This document shows, piece by piece, positions 43,616 through 53,989 of a DNA stretch of 64,000 nucleotides (position 1 is its first letter; each line of letters begins with the position of its first letter). A program made the position numbers and the translations under genes. Under the pieces are notes generated by a model. It was not told the origin of the DNA. It did not search any database and saw only the letters and a list, made by a program, of their open reading frames with translations. This DNA is from Fremontodendron californicum (lineage: Eukaryota > Streptophyta > Magnoliopsida > Malvales > Malvaceae): positions 9,305,501-9,369,500 of the forward strand of contig JAULJL010000015.1 of assembly GCA_030761205.1 (NCBI GenBank), written 5' to 3'.

Positions 43616-44152
43616 ATGGATGATATTCTCAAAAGATTGCAGAAACGATTTCCTCCTTTTCCTCGAAATATTTTACTGAAGCTTTACCAAGTTCGATTTG
43701 AAAGATTAAGAATGCTTATGCACAAAGGGATTCCTGAAGACATACGTTGGATAATTGAAGCCAAGGTACGTGAAGATGAATATCTTCCTGTTTTGCATTT
43801 ACCAGGTACAGGTAGAAGCACTTATGCAAAGAAGCGACGAGCAAAGCGCATGAGTTCAAATTGCCACAAGTGTGCACGATGGACGTGTAACGGTAAATGT
43901 CGTTCTATTAGGATTCCGTCCTCTAATCGAGATGATAAGATTGAATTCATTAAGGATGGACTGAGTAAGGAGAATTTGGGTAATATCCAACTTTCTCTTG
44001 AGACGCATCCTAGTGGAGACGTACAAAGAGAAATTCTTGATTTATGGCCGCAATTCCAAAGGGAATGGCAACATCTTGGGAATCTGATGATAAAAGACCC
44101 TGTTTGCCAGCTTGTAAGAAAACTGGATGGGAAGCATATCCTCGACTCATAG
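43616..44152 (+). CDS. Basic Cys-rich protein resembling Betaflexiviridae nucleic-acid-binding proteins
   Basis: A 178-aa intact ORF; the ATG directly after the CAG is preferred over an upstream in-frame start (43568). The N-terminus is basic (MDDILKRLQKRFPPFP). Residues 66-79 read GRSTYAKKRRAKRM, followed by a Cys cluster C83-x2-C86-x4-C91-x3-C95 and then KIEFIKDG (108-115). This order (GRS-aromatic-A, Arg/Lys run, Cys finger, FI-x-DG block) is the layout of the small nucleic-acid-binding proteins of carla- and vitiviruses, several of which suppress RNA silencing. The C-terminal third (LWPQFQREWQHLGN) is not recognised. It sits between the gag fusion and LOG ORFs on the same strand. Family assignment is from motif order by eye; capture from a virus, or the reverse, is inference. 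Confidence 0.7.
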   Translation: MDDILKRLQKRFPPFPRNILLKLYQVRFERLRMLMHKGIPEDIRWIIEAKVREDEYLPVLHLPGTGRSTYAKKRRAKRMSSNCHKCARWTCNGKCRSIRIPSSNRDDKIEFIKDGLSKENLGNIQLSLETHPSGDVQREILDLWPQFQREWQHLGNLMIKDPVCQLVRKLDGKHILDS

Positions 44153-44479
44153 AAGGCGTTTAAGCCGTTTCTGGACATAAAACCAGAGGAAGATGTGAGC
44201 CACAATCACAACTACAATAAATGACTTCTCAACTTTTGGTTTGATTTGCAATAACTTCATTTCGGTTTAATTTACGTGTTGTTAGATTTGTGTAATTATT
44301 CTCATTTTTTTTTTGCATTGGTCTTTTATGGTTGATTTTTCTTCTCTTTTTGATTTTCTTCCTGAAATCACGCAAAAATCTTTTGTTAGGTTAACATTTT
44401 CTTCTGACAGGTCAAATACACTTTCGGCGACATTATTACTCTTGTCTGATTCACTACTCAGTCCTCTATATATTACACC

Positions 44480-44499
44480 ATGTACTCATTCTCTTTCAG
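44480..44499 (+). promoter_or_regulatory. Putative splice acceptor before LOG ORF, copy 2
   Basis: ACTCATTCTCTTTCAG ends at 44499, 19 bases before the LOG ATG at 44519. A second acceptor-like TTCTTCTGACAG ends at 44410. Confidence 0.4.
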
Positions 44500-44518
44500 G
44501 CACTCGAAAAAGAAAAAA

Positions 44519-45166
44519 ATGGAAAGAACTTCGTCCCAGCGCATTAAAAAAATTTGTGTCTTTGGAGGTGCTTATCCAGGGAAAAATAACATATTCGCTG
44601 ATGAAGCCATAAGAGTTGGAGTAATACTTGCCCAACAAAAGATCCAGTTGATTTATGGAGGCGGTAGTACGGGTCTAATGGGAGCAGTCGCTACAGCAGC
44701 ACACGCCGGAGGAAGTCCAGTTCTAGGAATCGTGCCAAAACTATTCACAGATTTTTGTGGACCTACCGTGGGTAAAGAAATACAAGTCTGGAGTATCCCT
44801 GAACGGATGACAATCATGTACCATTCTGCCGATGCATTCATTGCTTTACCAGGAGGTCTGGGTACATTGGAAGAAATAGCTTGCGTGGCTTCTTGGTCAT
44901 CTTTGGTCACAAATAAGAAACCCCTTGGTTTGCTTAATATTAATGGTTATTTTAGTAATTTGCTTTCATATTTAGATAATGCTGTGGATAATGGATTCAT
45001 GTTTTCAGAGGCAAGGAGAACCATAATTTCTGCTACAACCATTGAAGATTTACTCAAAAAGCTCCAAGCTTATGAGTATTTATCTGCTACGGTTGTTTCG
45101 CAAACGCTCGGAAAAAGAAAAAGAGATATGGACGAGCAAGGAGTGGATTGCACTCTGTCTTTGTGA
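44519..45166 (+). CDS. LOG-family protein (cytokinin riboside 5'-monophosphate phosphoribohydrolase-like), transposon-borne copy 2
   Basis: A 215-aa intact, intronless ORF, 6 nucleotides different from copy 1. Three changes alter residues (R3 for S, D78 for N, L136 for I) and three are silent. GGGSTGLMG (47-55) and PGGLGTLEE (111-119) are intact, as is R96; M97 replaces the family's usual Lys. An in-frame upstream ATG (44480) would add 13 residues here but is closed off in copy 1, so 44519 is the better start. It is the last ORF of the element, downstream of the Cys-rich ORF. If active it would raise free cytokinin in expressing cells; whether it still binds substrate normally is unknown. Confidence 0.88.
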   Translation: MERTSSQRIKKICVFGGAYPGKNNIFADEAIRVGVILAQQKIQLIYGGGSTGLMGAVATAAHAGGSPVLGIVPKLFTDFCGPTVGKEIQVWSIPERMTIMYHSADAFIALPGGLGTLEEIACVASWSSLVTNKKPLGLLNINGYFSNLLSYLDNAVDNGFMFSEARRTIISATTIEDLLKKLQAYEYLSATVVSQTLGKRKRDMDEQGVDCTLSL

Positions 45167-46004
45167 CATTATCTAACATTTTGTTTGTTGTGTCTCAGTT
45201 ATAATAAGTGGTTAGCAACCTCTGCAGGTAATATCTCCTAAATTCTACCTTTAAAATTTGACATTGGGGACAATGTCATATTTTAGTAGGGGGTAAGGGA
45301 CATATTTTGCTAAAAAAAAATTGTTGTGTTTTAAGACATTTAGAAGTATTCATTCTGAACAAGGTCTGAGTAAGGGAGACTTGAGACATACCTTGTCAGT
45401 TTGATTTAAGTTTTCTTCTTTAAAAAAAAAAAAAAACAAAAAAAAAAACAAAAAAAAAAGCATGTTTAGACTTAGTGTGTTTTTTAGTTACTTTCAATAC
45501 TATAATGAGATATGAATTGCATAAGTCTAAAACAGATTTATTAGTGAGAAGATTTTCATGAGAATTGAGCTTGATATCAACCTTTTTATGAGCCAATGTT
45601 AATATGATATGTGATTGAGAAAGAAGCATGTTTAGACTTAATCTGACTTGTATAATCATCCTTGTGAGTTTTTGAGCCTATAATGATTGATGCATTATAC
45701 AAATCAATCTAATTTCTTTCTTGAGTGCTCTTATGATTACATGATTCTCTAGAACTTGCTTTAAACCGTTTGAGACTATATTGATACATGTGACAACATG
45801 AATATGATAGAGGCATTAGGATTATAACCAGAGCCAAACAGCCATCCATTATTAATGTTCTAAGAGAACATCCCCACTAGTGAGCCAATTTGAGCCTACA
45901 TTAAATATGCTGTTTTATTGGTAACCAGAACTTACACCTAGCCTAAATATACTTATATCCTTACCCTTGTTCTAAAGATGGATTTTTATATTTTGAGACA
46001 TATT

Positions 46005-46048
<44 letters not shown>

Positions 46049-46979
46049 AAGGGATATTTTTAGTTGAAAATTTGGGTTAGAAACAAAAGATAAGTGTGGG
46101 GGAAGAAAAGAAAAGAAAAAGTCAAGAGAAAAAGAAAGGGATCATTGTCAAATACATTCCCATATTAAAAAAAAAAATCTTCTCTTGAACTTCTAGTTAA
46201 AGTAAAGAAAAAGATGTTACAAAGTTGGTTAGAATGATGCAAAGGCTCAACATGAATATTTAGCCTATGTTATTATGTGCTTTATAAGAGTTTTGAGAAG
46301 TTTTATTTGTATGATCTTATTATGTCTCTAAACTCTATGAACTCTTTGGAACCTTTGTGATATCTTTATCCTTTTGTTCTTTAACCACATTATAACCCTT
46401 TGGCCCCATTACAACCTTGAATAAAGACCTCTTGATTTATGAAGTTGTATGATCTAAATAGTGGAGAATAGGTGTACAAGCAAGCATATGGTAGAAGTGT
46501 TTTCATGAGATTGATTGAGTGTAAACACTTTACCACTACTTTAAAGAGTGAAAATCAAGAGAGTATCCCATGTGAGAAGTTGAGATTAAGTTTGAATATG
46601 CACTATTTTGATTGAAATATGTTATGTTAATATTGGCTTAACTCAAACTATTTACATTCAAGCAAGATTTTTTGTGAATTTCTTTAAGCTATTGATTAGT
46701 TTTTAAGACTTGTCCAATGATTATCTCTAATTTATATTGGAAGGATTAGTTATAATTATTATTTTTAGTTTTTCTTATGTCTTCAATGTTTGTGGGTATC
46801 ATCCTAGTAAACCCTCACGAGACTAAACTCGTCCACTAGGGACACCTAGGGGTTTAAAGGCTTGTGTCACATGCTAAGTGCCACCGTCATTTCCTACGAA
46901 AATGGATTAGATTAGATTTTCTTATTTTATTTTTATTGAGTCGTTGCTAGGGACTAGCAACAATCTAAGTGTGGGGGTG
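45167..46979. other. 3' non-coding region of LOG-bearing copy 2
   Basis: Matches 15323-17294 except that the 15560-15830 part of copy 1 is absent. It has an inverted repeat TGACATTG-GGGA-CAATGTCA (45259-45278) that copy 1 lost, A-rich runs at 45421-45460 and 46009-46047, and the purine blocks at 46091-46104 and 46967-46979 (PPT). No gene. Confidence 0.75.
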
Positions 46980-48475
46980 TGATAACTCGTATAATTATAT
47001 AGTTTTTAGTTATGTTTTATTATTGTTTTGCGTCAAATACGAGTTATTATTGTTTAGTCTAATTGTGTTTATGATCTTTTATATTTTTATGTAATTTGGT
47101 GTTTTTCACAAGTTTCTTTGAGTGATTTCAGATTACTAGAATTAAGGGCAAATCCAGTTCAGTTCCAGTTCTGACACCGTTTGCCATATCAGCGATATCT
47201 CGAGTTTCACTAAAGCAATAAAGCTGAAATTTTAACCGTGAAAAGTTAAGAGGCGTATCTATCTTTTTCATGTTATACACTTCTTAAAACGGAGTCGTTT
47301 TCCCTAGCGAAATCGACCATCAAGTTGGCTGATGTGCAATGACGTCTGTGCTGACCTGTTTTGGTATTTTGACCATATCTTCCGATCCACATGAGCAAAT
47401 GATCTGATTCCAACGGCTATGGATCCGTAACTGATAGGGGTATATTTTTCTAGAAGACCATTTTATCAGATCGAGCCTCCAACATTGACAAAATCGACCA
47501 TCAAGCTGGCTGATCAGAATTATCATACAATATGACGAAAATTGTTAGAAAAATGCACCCACCTATTATACCTACCTTTGAAATTTGTAAAGCTTGTCTC
47601 TTGTCATTTAGCCCTCCAAAATGTGTATAAATAGAGGGCCTTGGATGAGTATTGGGATACATTGATACATTGGTAGGATATTAGCCATTGTAATAAAATT
47701 CTCTAAGTTTTCTTCTTCTTTCCTTTCTCTAGTTTTCTTGTTCTTTACTTATGTTTCTTACATTCCTTTTCATTTTATTCATATCTAGTATGTGTTGCTA
47801 ATCATATTGTTGAGGTGATGAGGTGAAGCTTTTGGTAAATGCTAAGGTTAGTCTCTTAAACTTGAGCTAAAATGAATCATCATTTATAAACATTAGTATA
47901 GATAATATTTTCTTTTGGTTTAAAATCATACTTGCAAAGTAGAGATCTTGATTCGTTATTGACAAGGAAAATGGCACAGTAAATGCTTGGTTTCATAACC
48001 TTGATTTGTTGTAGACATATACCTTGGCATAAGGAATGCTTGGACTCTTTTTATGAGTTTTGAGGACACCAAATGAACATAATATCATATGCTATGGACG
48101 TTGGACAATTTGGACTGAATTGCTAAACCTTCCGATTGGAACCTCCCTTATGTGTGGATTTCAATTGTGTAATAAAACAAGATTAATCTTAGCATAACAC
48201 CAAGAGTGGATTCTCTAACCTCAACATCTTTTCTTATTGTTTTTTATATCTTGTTTAATTGCTTTTATGTTATTTTGTTTATTTTGTTCTCTAATATCTT
48301 GTTTACTTTCTTTGTTATTGATTCCCTAATATCTTGTTTATTTTCTTTTTCTTATATATTTATAAACTTATACTTACTAATACGCTTCCCTGTGGTTCGA
48401 CCTCGGACACCCGAGAATTTATTACTTGAACATAACCTGCACTTGGGTTTACAACTCTTAATTGAGTTACCATCA
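46980..48475 (+). repeat. 3' LTR of LOG-bearing copy 2
   Basis: A 1496-bp LTR preceded by AAGTGTGGGGGTG (46967-46979), the polypurine tract. Differences from the 5' LTR seen by eye include GATTACTAG for GATTACAAG, GTTCTGACACC for GTTCCGACACG and AGCGATATC for AGCTATATC. Confidence 0.93.
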
Positions 48476-50035
48476 CTAATAATATAATATATTATTAAAA
48501 TATACTACCGCATTTTTAAAATAACAAATACGCAATGGATAAAAGTAATAAAACATGTTAAAATATATTATAATATTTAAAATAAAGAAATATGCAAAAA
48601 TAAGGAAACATACTAAAATATACGTTGGTAATTAAATTAACAACAAACAAAAATAAATAAAACCAGAATAAAAATAATAAAATTAAAAAACTAATAAAAA
48701 CGAATCCTACCTTCGGGCTTGACGGATATTTTTTTTGAATTTGATGGGCTCGGGCCCGAGTTTTTTTTTTTTTGCTTATCTTTCCCTTCTTTTTTTTGCT
48801 TTCTTTTTTTTCTTCTTTTTTTTTTCCTTCCTCTTTGGCCCAAAAACGGTGGAATGGGCTACTGGGCCTAGGGGCAGGGACACGCGGGTCAGGCCTGTAT
48901 GCGCGGGTCGGTGCACGTCAGGCTCGGGTCGGGTCAGGATAGATCCGGTAACCTTTTTTTTTTTGTTGCCGGGTCGATTGCGCGGATCTCGGATCCGGGT
49001 GGGGTGGACATGCGGACCCTGGCCTGGGCTTAAGAAACGGTGCGTTTTGCACTACTATAAAAGAAAAAAATATTATTTTTTTTTCATTTTTTCAGAATTC
49101 TCTCTCTCTCTCCTCCTAGACTCTCTCTCTCTAGCTTATCAGAAACCTCCCCTTTGTTCTTCCCTTGTCGTCGGAAAACTCAAAGTTTTCCAAATTTCGG
49201 CATACCACCGTCGTCGGTAGCTATTCCGATCGAAATTGGACCGAAAATTTTCTCCTCCTCCCCCTTTTCCCAGATCCGAAACCTTTTTTTTCTGAAACCG
49301 ACTACAGAAGCCTAGATCTAAGCCCCGGAACGAAAAAAGTCGGGGTAAGTTTGGTGCCCTTTTTTTTGGGTTTTTTGTTTTCCTGTTTCGTAGGGATTTT
49401 TTTTTTGGGTTTTTGAAGTTTTTTTTTTTGGTCGCTGTTTTTTTTTTTTTTTTTTTTTTTGTGGCTTCTGAGTTCTTTTTTTTTTTGCTCCCCCCTTTTT
49501 GTTGTTCGAATCCCTTCTTTTAAAGGGTTTTCGTTTCAAAACCCCTGGGTCCCCGAATTTGGGGTTCAGACATTGCTTGTGGTAGGTGGAATGGGGTTTC
49601 TGGAGGTGGTCCATGGTGGCGTGGGGGTTTGGGTTTGGTCCTGAAAGGGATAGTGTGTTCTAGGGTTAGGGGATTAGAGTTTTTTGGCAGGCTTGTTTTT
49701 GGGATGGCGTGAGGGGTGGCTGCTTGGGGAAATAGTGGTGGCTGCCATAAGGAGTGGTTGTGGCAGGGGGTGGTTGCCTAGGGTTAGGGTTGCTAGGGTT
49801 TGCTGAATAGCATTTGTGGATGGGCCTGTTTGGTAACAGGCCCTGTTGGGCCAAAATAAAAACGGGCCTTAGCAGGCCTTGCTGGGCTAGCCAGCAGGCC
49901 TGATTTGGCCTGCTTGGCCAGCTGGCCCAAAGGGCCCTGGGTTAGGGTTTAGGTCAGTCCTGCTGAATAGCAGGCCCTGTTGCAAATGGCCCGGGTCGGA
50001 TTCAGATTCGACCCGGGCTAAAAACGGTTGCTACA
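48476..50035. repeat. Right piece of the Ogre-type solo LTR
   Basis: Continues the LTR that stopped at 24527 and ends CGGTTGCTACA at 50035. It contains the GC-rich block (48840-49010), a plus-strand TATA (CTATAAAAG, 49052-49060), CT-rich repeats (49096-49135) and G-rich text with many GGCCTG/GGCC motifs. No gene; ORFs here come from simple sequence. Confidence 0.8.
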
Positions 50036-50040
50036 ATAAT

Positions 50041-50556
50041 AATTGAATCATTTTTTACCAGTTTAAATTTTTGGGATAATTAATCATCTAATTTAACAAA
50101 TTTAATCCTTTCACGTACGAGAGAGAAGCAAAACAAAATTGATTTTATTATAAAATCAATGATTCTATGATTCATAGATTAACTTTTTATTCATTTCTTT
50201 TTCTTTCATTTTTCATTACTTGTAATAAGTAAGAAATACGAGGAATGAACCCAAAAAAAGAGAAAAAAGAAAAACTCCTTTATAATTCCTTTGCCCGTCC
50301 CAATAACCTTCTTCAATTAACTCCTGTTTTCCTTCATTTCGATTGACACAAATATGAGTGGGATTACGAAAGAAATGCAACAGCAAATATATATGAAGCA
50401 TATTTAGAGGTAGAATAAATAACGTGAATGGAGAGAAAACCTATACATATGGAAATGAGAATAAAATATATATTCAATCTAACAAGAAAAACATGATTAG
50501 ACTTGGCCTTAGATGAACTAAACACAGTTTTTTTTTTTTTTTGGTTGATGAACTTT
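50041..50556. other. Downstream flank of secreted-peptide gene A
   Basis: Matches 62918-63567 of unit B, which has about 130 extra bases near 63365-63500. No gene seen. Confidence 0.6.
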
Positions 50557-50878
50557 TTAGAAATGTCCAGTCGTTTGACCTGGTAGAGGTGTGTTATCTT
50601 GAGGTGGAGGATCTTTCGTGATCAGGCTCCGACGACCCAAACTTAGGTGAACCAGATTTCCTGTCATTGAAGCCCCCAAGATAAAAACATCAATCAATAA
50701 TAAAAACTAAAAAAAAAAAATCTAAATTAGAAATCAGAAATTTGTAATTAGGAGTTGCACCTTGGAATTGGAACTCATGAATTCTTGCTTCTACCAGCGA
50801 AGGCACTAAGCTCAACAATAAAACTAGATATGCCACTAGCAAAGTATATAAAGCGGTATTAACATGAAACCAACGCAT
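50557..50878 (-). CDS. Small secreted-peptide-like protein, copy A (two exons)
   Basis: Exon 1 is 50878-50761, the intron 50760-50661 (100 bp, GT...AG) and exon 2 50660-50557, giving 73 aa. Residues 1-31 (MRWFHVNTALYTLLVAYLVL then LLSLVPSLVEA) form a clear signal peptide, with cleavage likely near VEA/RIHEF. The mature part is short and basic, with GRRSLITKDPPPQDNTPLP and the end GQTTGHF. Pro-rich C-termini ending in or near His recall plant signalling peptides, but I recognise no named family. The structure is supported by the paralogue at 63568-63903, whose exon boundaries and signal peptide match. A TATA box lies 109 bases upstream of the ATG. Confidence 0.72.
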
Positions 50879-50986
50879 TCTCTATCGCTCTCTCTAAACA
50901 GGAAATTAACCTCTCTTTTTTTTTTTTTTCCGTTTCTAAATTACAGCCACGAACAAGGATTTGAAAAACATCCTATCACCAATAAC

Positions 50987-50996
50987 TATTTATATA
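50987..50996 (-). promoter_or_regulatory. TATA box of secreted-peptide gene A
   Basis: Minus strand TATATAAATA, followed by a purine/CT-rich leader of about 110 bases to the ATG. The equivalent sequence for copy B would lie just outside the window. Confidence 0.55.
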
Positions 50997-51060
50997 AGGA
51001 AGATTTAGATTATTTACGGTGTCGTGGGCTCATGGCAAGCTCGAAACTCACTCGAAAATG

Positions 51061-51651
51061 AAATGAACAAACTTTGAAATGTTCAAGTCAATTACCATAT
51101 TCTCTGGTAATTGGCATAAATCAATTAGCATTCAGAAGACACAGCAGTGCACTGCATGGATGACTGCAAGGTAGGTCAACTTGCATGCCAAAAGCAAAAA
51201 CAAATAGGTGGGCTTGCACCAACATTTGGTTGATTGGAGTGGTAAGCGACTCCAGCCCAAAATGAGGACTTAATCTTTCATCAACCATAAAATGGGAATG
51301 GGGGACATGCATCTTGGGTTTTCGACCCAAAAAGACAGGTGGACTTGCCTAATTCCGGCATGTTTTTTTTTTTCCTGCAAGAACTCCGAATCATTCTCTT
51401 GAAGCTCATTCTTTTCATCATAAATAATCCGCTTGCCCCAAAATGACCCGGCCCAATAGGGAAATCCTAATTCATTGGGCCTTTCGATACAATCAAATAG
51501 AAAGTCTCAAGGGCATCATATCCTAAGAGCCCAAACTATGTGATTGAATAAATCCTCCTCTATTTGTTGCGGGTCGAGTACTAAAATTCGAATTTAATGA
51601 TGTATTTATCATTAAGTCAAATGGTAAACAAAAATCATTTATTAGTAATGG
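51061..51651. other. Intergenic DNA, no supported gene
   Basis: Single-copy-looking sequence upstream of peptide gene A. The 69-aa minus frame at 51121-51330 shows no recognisable motif or paralogue and is not called. Confidence 0.5.
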
Positions 51652-51664
51652 AACACGCTAAAGA

Positions 51665-52043
51665 GTAGTTTTTATGATGATTCAAGGGTATTTGGTGTTC
51701 CAAGACTTTGATTAGTATGACGATTGAATCTTCTGTGTGGGATATAAGATAATAAGAAATTGTGAGCTGATTTGTTGAATTTTAAGGTGAATGTTGCGGA
51801 GATTTATTTCATCTAGGATAACTGATGGAGTACGAAGTATGCTCTAACAGAGGTCTCTTGGGTTTGCCCTGCTGGTGAAGCTTGAAGTTCAATGTTAATG
51901 GAGTCTTTGTTGTTCTTTGGTGTGGTTTCAGTATTTTGCGTTGATTGTAGCTTGAAACCTTCTTTGACGAGGTCTGTCTTTTCTGTAATCTATTTGGTTT
52001 ATTAATGAATTTTCTATATTGGCTGAAAAAAAAAAAAGAAAAA
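51665..52043 (+). mobile_element. 5'-truncated LINE or SINE-type retroposon with poly(A) tail
   Basis: A 379-bp insert ends in A12-G-A7 (52026-52043), preceded by TTTGGTTTATTAATGAATTT, a common plant LINE 3' end style. It is flanked by the 13-bp direct repeat AACACGCTAAAGA (51652-51664 and 52044-52056). Poly(A) plus a long TSD marks target-primed insertion. No coding domain remains, so the family is uncertain. Confidence 0.75.
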
Positions 52044-52056
52044 AACACGCTAAAGA

Positions 52057-53207
52057 ATGTCCAAGTCAATATATAATATATTTCTTTTATTATTTATTAT
52101 TATTGTAAGTCAATATATAATATTCTTTTAACATGTATATAACATTATAATGTTTTCTTCACTTTCAATTAATAATATTTCTCTCTGTTTTTCTTTTTAC
52201 AATAACGCGTGTAAATAGTCTACAGACACATGCTTCCCTTTTCCCATCTACATCCTTTTTTTTTTTTTTTTTTTTTTTTTTGCATTTTTATTTTATTTTT
52301 GGTATATAAAAAGAATGTGTGTTAATGTAATTGATTACCAAGACTTGGATAAGTATTGGAAGTTTGGAATATCGAAATCACTCGTTGAAAATATGACATC
52401 TGATTTTATTTTATTTTTATCTATACCAGAATTAGATTAGTAATTTTATACATGACACTAACATAATACCGAGAAAAATATTTAAAATACAATATGAACA
52501 CAACAAGATACAAAAAAAAATATAAACACGGATACGAATATACGAATATGTCAAATTTATATAACACAAAATATTAACATATTAAAATTTATATAAATAT
52601 ATAATATTTTAAATACGATTATAATATATAAAATAATACAAATATAATAGGAATACACATATTAATTATCAGGTCTAACTAGAATAAAGTTTTGGTTATA
52701 TCAAATCTTTATGCAGCCCGGGCAAAGCACTTTCATTAGAGATCGCAGCAGCTAGCTTCTAATTAACTCGGTCTAAACTTGGTCTATTATGCCACCTTTA
52801 ATGGAAGGTCAAGGTCTTGGCTTCGGGCTCCATTTTTCCTGCTGCCTTGTCCTAATTTAGTAAAAATGTAAAACAAAAAGAGTTAATGACAAAAATAGTA
52901 ATTAAATAATAATCAAATATTTAATTTAGTACATAACTTTGAAAAGAAGTAATGTGATACTTGAAATTAATAAACTATTAATGAACTTGGTATTTGGATT
53001 AACATCATTATTAAACCATTAATCAAAAGTAATGAATTAATTTTCATCCAATAAAAACATCATGTGTGATGTCACATATAAAATTAATTTATGATTCATG
53101 AAATAAAAACTTCCATGTGGCATATCATTATTCACCTAAAATTTTTGAATGCCCATTATTTTATTAAGAAAAAAAAAACCTTATTCCAAAAGATATTTAA
53201 CTTAATC
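52057..53207. other. Intergenic spacer between duplication units, no gene seen
   Basis: AT-rich with a T-tract at 52256-52280. A moderately GC-richer stretch (52715-52850) has no convincing ORF. Confidence 0.6.
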
Positions 53208-53947
53208 ACAAACTTATATTTATTATTGTTTTATTATTATGTTTGGTGTATATATAATTTTTTATTTTTCCTTTATATTCTTTATGGAATAATTTCATCA
53301 ACTAGTAATCTGCATTGGTTTTGGTAGAGAAAGAATCACTTTTTCTTATTATATTTTTTATACTTCAGGTTGATAGGGATTGAACTATGATTACTATAAC
53401 TTAATAGTTAAGTTTTTTTTTTTCTTTCTCTAAACGGGATTTTATTTCTTTTTTGGTTAAATGTCACTACAAGAAAATTGATTTTTGCTGATACTTGGTG
53501 GTTGGCGGTTCCTGGAACCGCCTCAGTTGTAAAAAGAATTCAAATTCTTTCCCGGCTTTTCACAACCGCCAGTAAAAGCAGTTGTTTCAAAGGCACTTAA
53601 GCCAAACAAAAACTCACAATCAGCCTAACATTATTAAAATTAAAAAAAAAAATTCCCCAAAATCACCTTCTATTCTCTCAAAAAAAAAATTTCCAGAAAA
53701 TTTCCTTTTCTCGTATTCATTATCCGAATTTTTCTTTGAAATTTCTAGGTTACCAAACAAAATTTCAAATCTCACAATTACTCTCCCATGCTTCTATCAT
53801 TTCCGACTCACTTACCTACAAAAGTTTTTCTCCTTTTTTTTTCTTTGAATTTTCTAGGTGCGTATCTTTTAATAAGCAAACTTAGCCGATCCCTCTTTGT
53901 TCTTTCTAACTTAGAGGTCAATTTGAGATATTCTTAGTTAAACGATC

Positions 53948-53989
53948 ATGGGCTTCTTTGCAATGCATACCGATTTGATTCTTTCTCAG
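53948..53989 (+). other. Putative first exon of a chimeric CACTA transcript
   Basis: An ATG with 14 open codons (MGFFAMHTDLILSQ) runs to a donor-like CAG/GTAATT. It lies upstream of, and on the same strand as, the two captured fragments. Origin not recognised. Inferred from consensus only. Confidence 0.3.

Larger units (their letters stand above)
24528..48475 (+). mobile_element. LOG-bearing Gypsy-type LTR element, copy 2 (three ORFs)
   Basis: TSD CTAAT stands at 24523-24527 and 48476-48480. The LTRs (24528-26023 and 46980-48475, both 1496 bp) are near-identical, with about ten differences clustered in the first 300 bp. The PBS is at 26030-26047. Subtracting the nested Tat element leaves about 9.6 kb: gag-protease-integrase-tail fusion, a 178-aa Cys-rich basic ORF, an intact LOG ORF and a 1.8 kb 3' region. 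RT, RNase H and integrase core are absent, so it is non-autonomous. Protease type and PBS place it in the Athila/Tat branch of Ty3/Gypsy. It inserted into the Ogre-type solo LTR. Confidence 0.9.
3927..50035 (-). mobile_element. Ogre-type solo LTR, split into three pieces by nested insertions
   Basis: The outermost element of the nest begins TGTCATAACGG at 3927 and ends CGGTTGCTACA at 50035, with TSD ATAAT at 3922-3926 and 50036-50040. Removing the two insertions leaves 3927-4217, 23658-24527 and 48481-50035, about 2716 bp. That is close to the length of one LTR of the related element at 4218-23652, with which it shares a diverged sequence along its length. No internal region remains, so it is a solo LTR. 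The strand is inferred from the related element, whose PBS lies on the minus strand. Confidence 0.8.
450..51060. repeat. Tandem duplication unit A (interrupted by transposons)
   Basis: Three blocks, 450-776, 2801-3921 and 50041-51015, align by eye in the same order with 53209-53461, 62145-62912 and 62918-64000. They are the dismembered parts of one ancestral segment that ends in a small secreted-peptide gene on the minus strand. The gaps are fully explained by a solo LTR (782-2795) and the 46 kb nest (3927-50035), both with target-site duplications. The two units differ at many positions and by small indels, so the duplication is older than the insertions. Confidence 0.8.

Noticed and set aside
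44480..44518. Upstream start adding 13 residues to LOG copy 2
   Set aside because: It crosses the proposed splice acceptor and is closed by a TGA in copy 1.
48735..49416. ORFs in the right piece of the solo LTR
   Set aside because: Driven by T-runs and CT repeats; no protein-like motif.
51121..51330. 69-aa minus-strand ORF as a gene
   Set aside because: No recognisable motif, no paralogue in unit B within the window, and no promoter or intron signal.
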